A stretch of 19,394 bases of DNA from contig BNZR01000028.1 in NCBI GenBank assembly GCA_026001245.1, forward strand, positions 1-19,394. The letters run 5' to 3'. This stretch comes from Clostridia bacterium (GTDB taxonomy: Bacteria; Bacillota_A; Clostridia; Oscillospirales; UBA929). Position 1 is the stretch's first letter, and the number at the start of each line of letters is the position of its first letter. The notes beneath the pieces were generated by a model, which saw only the letters and a list, made by a program, of their open reading frames with translations, ran no database searches and was not told the origin of the DNA. Positions 14,408 through 19,394 of this stretch are shown piece after piece. A program made the translations under genes and the position numbers.

Positions 14408-16626
14408 AAGTTCAGAGAAAACCATTCACAGTTAGAGAAATCGCCGCTGCTTGTGGAGGCGTGTTCTATGGAGATTTTGCGATTTTAGACAAAACCGTAG
14501 ATTCGATAGCTACTATACTAAAAAACATCTCCGGGAATGCCTGTTGCTTTGTAGCCAGTATGAGAAAAGCGGTTACTGACGCAGAGTATATGAAAAAACT
14601 TATTGACGAGGCTTACGCAAAGGGTGCGCTTTGCGTTGTTTCGGATTTAGCGCTGAGTACGAGCAAGCCTTATATCAAGGTTAGCAGCATGAGGTGGAAA
14701 GCGGGCGTGCTACACTCAATCGGGCTTTTGTGGACTCGCTCCTGTGTTATTCCAACGATATCAATAACCGGAAGCAACGGGAAAACTTGTGTTACGGATA
14801 TGGTAGACGAAGTTCTTAAACAAAAGCTAACGACAAGTAAAATAAAAGTTTGGACTGAACAACCCGACAACCCAGTTTTCTTATGGCATGATAAGCATGA
14901 TGTAGCTGTCGTTGAAACTGCCACGGGTAGTGGTTGGTCAAATCAACGAAACGGCGAATTGTTGCGTCCGGATGTTGTCGTTATTACAATGATAGGAACA
15001 GCGCATATGGGACATTACAAGATTCAATCACGCGATTCAGTTTTGGAAGCCAAAGCGAAATTATTGGACTACCTTTCTCCCGCAGGGATAGCCTACCTAA
15101 ATGGCGATGACGACAAGTTGACTACACTTGCTCTTTCACCGCCGCAAACTATAAAATGGTTTGGGCTTAATAAAAAACATGATTATTATGCCACTATTAG
15201 CGAAGTTGCCATGACAGGTAGCAAGTGTAAGTTTGTTAGAAAAAGCGACGGTCTTTCTTTAAGCCTTACCATTCCTGTCCCGGGGAACCACATGGTATAT
15301 AACGCGCTTCCCGCGTTTGCCATCGGTCTTGACTTCGGAATAGAGCTTGATAGCATTAAGTATGCGTTAGAACATTTTTCAGCACCCAAATCGCGTACAA
15401 ACGTAATTGAAACTGATTTTCTCACTATTATTGAAGATTGTCACAACGCCGCTCCTGAGTCATGCCGCGTAGCAATTGATGTTGTCGCCAATTCTGAGAA
15501 AAGAAAGGTTTTTTGTTTTGGCGGCATGTTGGAGTTAGGTGAGAATTCACTTTCGTTGCATGAAGATGTTGCGAAATACGCTGCAGAGCGAGTTGATGTA
15601 GCTTTGTTTTCAGGAGAATTTGCGGACGCTATGAAATCAGCTTTCATCGAAACAGCTTCACAAGGCAAGAGCGCGTTGGCTTTTGATGACAGAGATAAAT
15701 TGATGTTAGACTTATGGCCTTTAATTCAAAAAGATGATGTCATCCTAGTAAAGGCTTCTGGCGGAGTAGCATTTTCGCCTATTGCGGAACGGTTAAAACT
15801 TTTCGCCGATAACTCCCCCCCCCCCTCTCACTCAAATAATATTTGTATTGTCGACCAAGACGGCGATGTTTTGTTTGATAAAAAAGCGGACGCCCGAGAA
15901 TATCCGGCAAGCAACACAAAAATACTGACGTGTATAATGGCGCTGGAGAAACTAGCGCTTGACGACCGTATAGAAGTTCCCGAAACTCTCAAAAGAGATA
16001 CTAATGTTCTCGAACCGTATGAAACATTCGCTCTGATGGATGCGTTGTATTTGCTCATGTTGGAGTCTTCAAACGGCATGGCATTAACTATCGCAGATAA
16101 TATTGCGGGTTCAACTGAGGCTTTCGTTAAGCAAATGAACAAGTTTGCGGAGTTATTGGGAGTAGAGTCACCGAGTTTTTGTTCTCCTGCCGGATTAGGT
16201 AGCAGAGCTAAAGAACGTGTGTCGCCTAAAGAAATGCTGAAAATTATGTCGTATGCGATAAAGAACAAAACGTTTAGGCAAATCATTTCCACGCCCTCAA
16301 AAACAATCTATTCATCGAAAAAACGTTTTGACTTAGTAAATACAAACGAGCTTGTTATCAGCGATAATCCTCAATACTATTCATTATGTGGTGGCGGCAA
16401 AACAGGAACTTGGATAAACAAAAAGGAGGGCAAAGAAATCGGGCGCGTCTACTCTTTAGTTTCATTTTCACAAAAAGGCGATACCACCCTGCTGATGTCG
16501 CAGATGTCTGACTTTGCTACAAAAAACGATGGTTCACGTCGTTTCAAAGAAGCCGCCGCTATGTACGAATGGGCATTCGCAAATTACGAGAAACTGAAAA
16601 AACAACCGTGGGAGGACAAAACATGA
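14404..16626 (+). CDS. murF: MurF ligase fused to S11 D-Ala-D-Ala carboxypeptidase
   Basis: A 740-residue fusion starting at ATG 14404, with a 4-nt overlap on both sides. Residues 1-468 are a complete MurF-type ligase: ATP loop TGSNGKT (122-128), ETATGSGWSN (171-180), YLNGDDD (231-237), EDCHNAAPES (344-353), GGMLELGE (373-380) and VKASGG (449-454). MurF adds D-Ala-D-Ala to the peptide of UDP-MurNAc-tripeptide. Residues ~478-725 are a peptidase S11 domain with SxxK at S503-NT-K506, SxN at S555-S-N557 and KTG at 666-668. Such enzymes remove terminal D-Ala and are normally exported, yet no signal peptide or membrane segment exists here. The linker is encoded by a run of 11 C that could slip. The context of sialic-type sugar genes plus a Ddl argues for a specialised glycan role, not a housekeeping one. 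Confidence 0.9.
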   Translation: MKVQRKPFTVREIAAACGGVFYGDFAILDKTVDSIATILKNISGNACCFVASMRKAVTDAEYMKKLIDEAYAKGALCVVSDLALSTSKPYIKVSSMRWKAGVLHSIGLLWTRSCVIPTISITGSNGKTCVTDMVDEVLKQKLTTSKIKVWTEQPDNPVFLWHDKHDVAVVETATGSGWSNQRNGELLRPDVVVITMIGTAHMGHYKIQSRDSVLEAKAKLLDYLSPAGIAYLNGDDDKLTTLALSPPQTIKWFGLNKKHDYYATISEVAMTGSKCKFVRKSDGLSLSLTIPVPGNHMVYNALPAFAIGLDFGIELDSIKYALEHFSAPKSRTNVIETDFLTIIEDCHNAAPESCRVAIDVVANSEKRKVFCFGGMLELGENSLSLHEDVAKYAAERVDVALFSGEFADAMKSAFIETASQGKSALAFDDRDKLMLDLWPLIQKDDVILVKASGGVAFSPIAERLKLFADNSPPPSHSNNICIVDQDGDVLFDKKADAREYPASNTKILTCIMALEKLALDDRIEVPETLKRDTNVLEPYETFALMDALYLLMLESSNGMALTIADNIAGSTEAFVKQMNKFAELLGVESPSFCSPAGLGSRAKERVSPKEMLKIMSYAIKNKTFRQIISTPSKTIYSSKKRFDLVNTNELVISDNPQYYSLCGGGKTGTWINKKEGKEIGRVYSLVSFSQKGDTTLLMSQMSDFATKNDGSRRFKEAAAMYEWAFANYEKLKKQPWEDKT
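15815..15825. repeat. C11 homopolymer at the MurF/carboxypeptidase junction
   Basis: Eleven uninterrupted C bases encode most of SPPP (471-474). With 12 C the frame reads LSLK then TAA, giving a 478-residue MurF-only product. With 10 C it ends at TGA after 33 altered residues (507 total). Both lose the SxxK serine of the peptidase. Confidence 0.9.
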
Positions 16627-17606
16627 ATATAGTCGTACTAACAGGAGGCGCGAGTTCAGAGCGCGATGTAGCTTTGATTAGCTCGTCCGCTATGGCAAAA
16701 CAATTACGAGCCAACAAGCACAAGGTAATTGAACTGGATGTATGTTTGGGGCTGATAGAATTTTCTGTCACCAAATCGCAATCCGATGTTTTGAAAATAA
16801 TTGAAGCCCGCGGCGGCAGTTACTTTTCACCGGACGTTATACCAATATGCCAAAACGCAGATTTTGTGTTTAATGTCTGTCATGGCGGCAACGGCGAAAA
16901 TGGCAGGATTCAAGCGGTATTTGATTGTTTTGGGATAAAATATTCTGGCTCAGGTTATTTAGGAAGCGCGATTGCGATGAACAAAGCTGTCACGAAACAG
17001 ATTTTAGTTTCGGCAGCAGTACCAACCGCAGAATACGAGGTTTTCGCAAAAGGTGATACTCTCGAAATAGATATGCCGTTCCCTGTGGTTGTAAAGGCTC
17101 AAAGCGAGGGGTCGAGTGTTGGTATTTATGTTGCACACAATAACGACGAATTTGTTTCTGTGTGTGGACAAGCCTTTGAATTTGATGACGTCATAATAGT
17201 AGAAAAATTTATTAGTGGCAAAGAGTTTTCTGTCGGAATAGTCGGCGAAACAGTTCTGCCTGTAATTGAAATAAGACATTCAGGGGAAATGTGGGATTAC
17301 ACGTCCAAGTACACAAAAGGGCAAGCCGAAGAAATCTGCCCTGCGCCAATATCGTCGGAACTTAATGAAGTGCTTAAGCGAGAAGCTTTACGTGCATATA
17401 AGGCGTTGCGGTTGTCCGGGTACGCGAGGATTGATTTCTTATCCGATTCTGATGACAACATCTATTGCCTTGAAGCCAACACAATCCCTGGTATGACACC
17501 GACTAGTTTATTGCCGCAGGAAGCGGCGGCGATTGGGTGGAGCTATGCCGATTTATGTGAGGAAATGATAAAAGAATCTAGGTTAGCACGAGAAGTCGAA
17601 GGATAA
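16623..17606 (+). CDS. ddl: D-alanine-D-alanine ligase
   Basis: A 327-residue ATP-grasp ligase. The ATG at 16623 overlaps the previous stop by 4 nt and has GGAGGA just upstream. An in-frame ATG at 16569 is rejected, since it would add 18 residues before the conserved start MNIVVLTGGASSERD. Family motifs are GGASSERD (8-15), HGGNGENGRIQ (87-97), SGSGYLGSAIAMNK (108-121), KAQSEGSSVGI (158-168), CPAP (239-242) and EANTIPGMTPTSL (284-296). Lys229-Tyr230 align with Lys215-Tyr216 of E. coli DdlB; a tyrosine here goes with D-Ala-D-Ala, whereas phenylalanine goes with D-Ala-D-lactate. It would supply D-Ala-D-Ala for the MurF encoded directly upstream. It is the last gene of the tightly packed operon and probably not the cell's only ddl. 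Confidence 0.93.
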   Translation: MNIVVLTGGASSERDVALISSSAMAKQLRANKHKVIELDVCLGLIEFSVTKSQSDVLKIIEARGGSYFSPDVIPICQNADFVFNVCHGGNGENGRIQAVFDCFGIKYSGSGYLGSAIAMNKAVTKQILVSAAVPTAEYEVFAKGDTLEIDMPFPVVVKAQSEGSSVGIYVAHNNDEFVSVCGQAFEFDDVIIVEKFISGKEFSVGIVGETVLPVIEIRHSGEMWDYTSKYTKGQAEEICPAPISSELNEVLKREALRAYKALRLSGYARIDFLSDSDDNIYCLEANTIPGMTPTSLLPQEAAAIGWSYADLCEEMIKESRLAREVEG

Positions 17607-17643
17607 AAGAGGATTTCATAAACAACAAGGAGGTTGTTCCACC

Positions 17644-17823
17644 ATGTCCAGACCGGGAGAAAACATCTACAAACGCAAAGACGGTCGCTGGGAAGGTCGT
17701 TACATCAAAGATCACGGTATTGACAAGCAACGCGTATGGGGATATATCTATGGCCATACGCGCACGGAAGTCTATGAGCGATTAGTCAACCTAAAAGAAA
17801 CTAAAGGTAAAGTTACTCAATAA
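17644..17823 (+). CDS. Orphan integrase arm-type DNA-binding domain (59 aa)
   Basis: This short gene has an unusually good ribosome site, AAGGAGG (17627-17633), 10 nt before ATG 17644. Its 59 residues, with GENIYKRKDGRWEGRYIK (5-22) and VWGYIYGHTRTEV (31-43), match the N-terminal arm-binding domain of Firmicutes tyrosine integrases. It stops cleanly before any core-binding or catalytic domain. It is either a 5' remnant of an integrase or a stand-alone arm-site DNA-binding protein. AACAAC (17621-17626) and GTTGTT (17633-17638) flank the ribosome site and could form a small hairpin displaying or hiding it. It lies 37 nt after ddl and may be co-transcribed. I favour a remnant, with moderate certainty. 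Confidence 0.7.
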   Translation: MSRPGENIYKRKDGRWEGRYIKDHGIDKQRVWGYIYGHTRTEVYERLVNLKETKGKVTQ

Positions 17824-17850
17824 AAAAGAACATTACTCTGACTTCTCACT

Positions 17851-19074
17851 CTATAATACCCAAACCGGAATAATGGCTGTTTCTCGGTCAATAGCAGATA
17901 ACTCTCGCTTAGTGCAGATGATTGCACCCATACCACGCTGCATATTGCTCGCGTCGAGAACTTTGAATGTCCTCGCAAGTTCGGTCGGCGGCGACGCAGT
18001 TTTCTTTATCTCAATAGGATGAAGTTCGCCGCCTTCCTCAATTATCAAGTCAATTTCCTTGCTGTCCTTGTCACGGTAATAATGTGCGATACAATCCAGT
18101 CCATTATTCGAGTAGCTTTTGATGATTTCCGCAACGACATAGTTTTCAAGTATCGCACCATTTATCGCGCCGTTCATCAGTATTTCAGCAGTGGTGTACT
18201 TGGTGAGGTAAGCGACAAGTCCCGTGTCAAAGAAGTACATCTTCGGCGTTTTAATTGTGCGTTTCAACAAATTGTTAGAATACGGACGCAGATAAAAGAT
18301 AACTCCTGATTTTTCCATCAACTGTAACCATCGCTTTGCCGTGTCGTCAGTCACACTCACATCAAGCGCAATGTCATGGACATTCAACATTTGTCCGGCC
18401 CGGCACGCCGCCGCACGAACAAAATCGGCAAATTGTAAAGAATCCATGCGACTCAGCATGTCGCCAATGTCGCGCTGGATATAGGATTGTAAATAGCTAC
18501 TGTAAAACACCTCGCGATTCGGATATTTTCCGCTGACATATGCGGGCATAGAACCCTTCCAAATTCGCTCGTACTGCGAAATCGTGTCCGTTTGCACGCC
18601 GTTATTTGACCGTTCTCTCAATTTCTCGAAATTGACGTTGAACGGCTCGTGCTGATTACAACCGTATATCTCATGTTGCGACAGCGATGACATACGAAGA
18701 ATGGCAACTCGTCCGGCAAGCGATTCTTGCGCCAATTCCATCAATCGGAACGCCTGTGAACCGGTCATCCAAAACGAGCCCGGCGTGGCACCATTGTCAA
18801 CCTCAATTTTAATTTGGGGAAAAAGCTCGGGAGCGTACTGTATTTCATCAATCAACAGCGGCGTCGGATAAAGTGATAGGAACAACGCGGGGTCTGTTTG
18901 AGCCAAGCGCCGCGCCTCAAGGTCGTCAAGTGTAACATATGTCCGCTCACTTTCGGCGATTTTTTGGAGCATTGTAGTTTTTCCCACTTGACGAGGTCCC
19001 GTAATAATCATCGCGGAGTAAGACTTCGACACCTCGAGTATTGTTGATTCGATATCGCGTTTGATGTAATCCAT
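17851..19074 (-). CDS. AAA_14/DUF4143 ATP-binding protein
   Basis: A 407-residue protein read leftwards from ATG 19074, with TGAGGTG just upstream. Walker A is TGPRQVGKTT (25-34), Walker B is LLIDEIQ (73-79), and a sensor-like MTGSQ follows at about 103. The AAA_14 domain covers about 15-150. The DUF4143 domain follows at about 190-345, with SYIQRDIGDML and YFFDTGLVAYL as landmarks. Near the C-terminus, EIDLI and then HPIEIKK resemble the D and ExK of the PD-(D/E)XK nuclease fold. These ATPases are very common in anaerobic bacteria and archaea and often occur in many copies; their function is not established. It converges on the integrase fragment with a 27-nt gap and no obvious terminator between. 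Its own promoter is consensus. Confidence 0.92.
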   Translation of the reverse strand: MDYIKRDIESTILEVSKSYSAMIITGPRQVGKTTMLQKIAESERTYVTLDDLEARRLAQTDPALFLSLYPTPLLIDEIQYAPELFPQIKIEVDNGATPGSFWMTGSQAFRLMELAQESLAGRVAILRMSSLSQHEIYGCNQHEPFNVNFEKLRERSNNGVQTDTISQYERIWKGSMPAYVSGKYPNREVFYSSYLQSYIQRDIGDMLSRMDSLQFADFVRAAACRAGQMLNVHDIALDVSVTDDTAKRWLQLMEKSGVIFYLRPYSNNLLKRTIKTPKMYFFDTGLVAYLTKYTTAEILMNGAINGAILENYVVAEIIKSYSNNGLDCIAHYYRDKDSKEIDLIIEEGGELHPIEIKKTASPPTELARTFKVLDASNMQRGMGAIICTKRELSAIDRETAIIPVWVL

Positions 19075-19086
19075 ACAGCACCTCAG

Positions 19087-19123
19087 TTCGGCTACAATCT
19101 AGTGTAATACCATTATAGCCGAA
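19087..19123. repeat. 12-bp dyad over the -10 of the DUF4143 gene promoter
   Basis: TTCGGCTACAAT (19087-19098) and ATTATAGCCGAA (19112-19123) are inverted at 11 of 12 positions. The right arm contains the -10 element and the left arm would be in the leader, so it could be a repressor operator or a leader hairpin. Confidence 0.6.
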
Positions 19124-19140
19124 ATCCGGGCATTTGTCAA
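19112..19140 (-). promoter_or_regulatory. Perfect consensus promoter for the DUF4143 gene
   Basis: On the minus strand TTGACA (19140-19135) and TATAAT (19117-19112) are exactly 17 nt apart, giving a leader of about 30 nt before ATG 19074. Confidence 0.85.
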
Positions 19141-19394
19141 GTAAAATTATCGGAGAAAATTGTCATTCTCAAGCGTGAAACCCTAGTTGGCGTAATATGT
19201 AAAAAGCGAACCCCCGGTTTCACTTTTGGACTTAGCGTTCTACTTTATCAGCGCTGTTACAGTGAGGCATTTAACCGTAACAGGAATGATAGAAGAGATA
19301 ATCCTTGTAATTGCAAGGGTTTCCAGTTCTATCATTCCTGTTCGTTCGGCAATTTTTAGAGGAGGAGGGAGTCTAACCCACCCCTCGTATCAGA
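19141..19394. other. Right-edge noncoding region
   Basis: No convincing gene is visible from the promoter at 19140 to the window end. The stretch holds nested inverted repeats (19254-19342) and ends in a purine-rich GGAGGAGGGAG tract. A 31-codon minus-strand frame overlapping the hairpin lacks a spaced ribosome site and is not called. Confidence 0.6.
19279..19342. repeat. 16-bp perfect inverted repeat with inner hairpin
   Basis: AACAGGAATGATAGAA (19279-19294) is exactly inverted at 19327-19342. The 32-nt spacer contains a second stem (19301-19307 with 19314-19320, including one wobble pair). A competing 7-bp repeat CTGTTAC/GTAACAG lies at 19254-19260 and 19277-19283. There is no T-run, so a simple terminator is unlikely. 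Confidence 0.75.

Noticed and set aside
15815..15825. Reading the C11 tract as a sequencing error that joined two separate genes
   Set aside because: Not excluded, but no in-frame ATG or GTG start with a ribosome site exists for a separate carboxypeptidase before its first conserved strand, so the fused frame is the simpler reading.
16569..16622. Longer N-terminus for the D-Ala-D-Ala ligase from ATG 16569
   Set aside because: It would overlap the carboxypeptidase coding end by 58 nt and add residues before the conserved family start; ATG 16623 has a ribosome site and the usual 4-nt overlap.
14404..17606. A vancomycin-resistance cluster (MurF, D,D-carboxypeptidase and ligase together)
   Set aside because: No VanH, VanX or two-component genes are present, the ligase keeps the tyrosine expected for D-Ala-D-Ala, and the genes are embedded in a sialic-type glycan operon.
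19255..19350. A 31-codon minus-strand frame (starts MIELETLAIT) over the right-edge inverted repeat
   Set aside because: Its start has only an adjacent AGGA with no spacing, and its sequence is dictated by the inverted repeat.

Overview
The window looks like an accessory region of a Gram-positive anaerobe, most likely a clostridial Firmicute, isolate or metagenome. The signs are strong GGAGG ribosome sites, TTGACA/TATAAT promoters, several TTG and GTG starts, and phage or plasmid families typical of Firmicutes (phage-type SNF2 helicase, KilA-N, RepA-like ATPase, integrase arm domain, AAA+DUF4143 ATPase). I see no rRNA, tRNA or CRISPR array.

Layout. (1) 1-1248, minus: a phage-type SNF2 helicase, cut by the left edge. 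(2) 1280-5858, plus: a consensus-like promoter, then a NACHT-family STAND NTPase (candidate defence protein), a RepA-like ATPase, a cluster of GGTGACGAT repeats, a KilA-N protein with a 28-bp palindrome inside it, and a strong hairpin terminator. (3) 5940-7847, plus: an intact XerC/D-like tyrosine recombinase, a 229-bp segment bounded by 17-bp inverted repeats, then a second recombinase that has lost its catalytic residues. (4) 7865-17606, plus: a tightly packed surface-glycan operon, four of whose junctions are overlaps of 1-4 nt. It encodes a TagB-like/GT42-like protein, a short NeuB, a NeuA-KdsC fusion, a 1082-residue three-module glycosyltransferase (GT29 + GT4 + GT42/DUF115-like), a MurF fused to a D-Ala-D-Ala carboxypeptidase, and a D-Ala-D-Ala ligase. 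(5) 17644-19394: an orphan integrase arm domain, a minus-strand AAA/DUF4143 ATPase with a perfect promoter, and a right edge with hairpins but no recognisable gene.

The main result is that the glycan operon appears to carry two independent on/off switches. First, the segment 6763-6991, just behind the intact recombinase gene, is flanked by inverted repeats and holds an extended -10 promoter that now points away from the operon. Inversion would put its start about 90 nt before the operon's first gene. Second, an uninterrupted C11 tract sits exactly at the linker between the MurF and carboxypeptidase domains. Gaining or losing one C would leave MurF and remove the carboxypeptidase.

Functionally, NeuB and NeuA-KdsC should make and activate a nonulosonic (sialic-like) acid, and the GT29 and GT42-like modules should transfer it. 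MurF, the carboxypeptidase and Ddl are normally peptidoglycan enzymes. Their fusion and co-transcription here suggest a D-alanine or D-Ala-D-Ala modification of a cytoplasmic glycan precursor. The domain calls are well supported by motifs; the combined pathway and its switching are inference.
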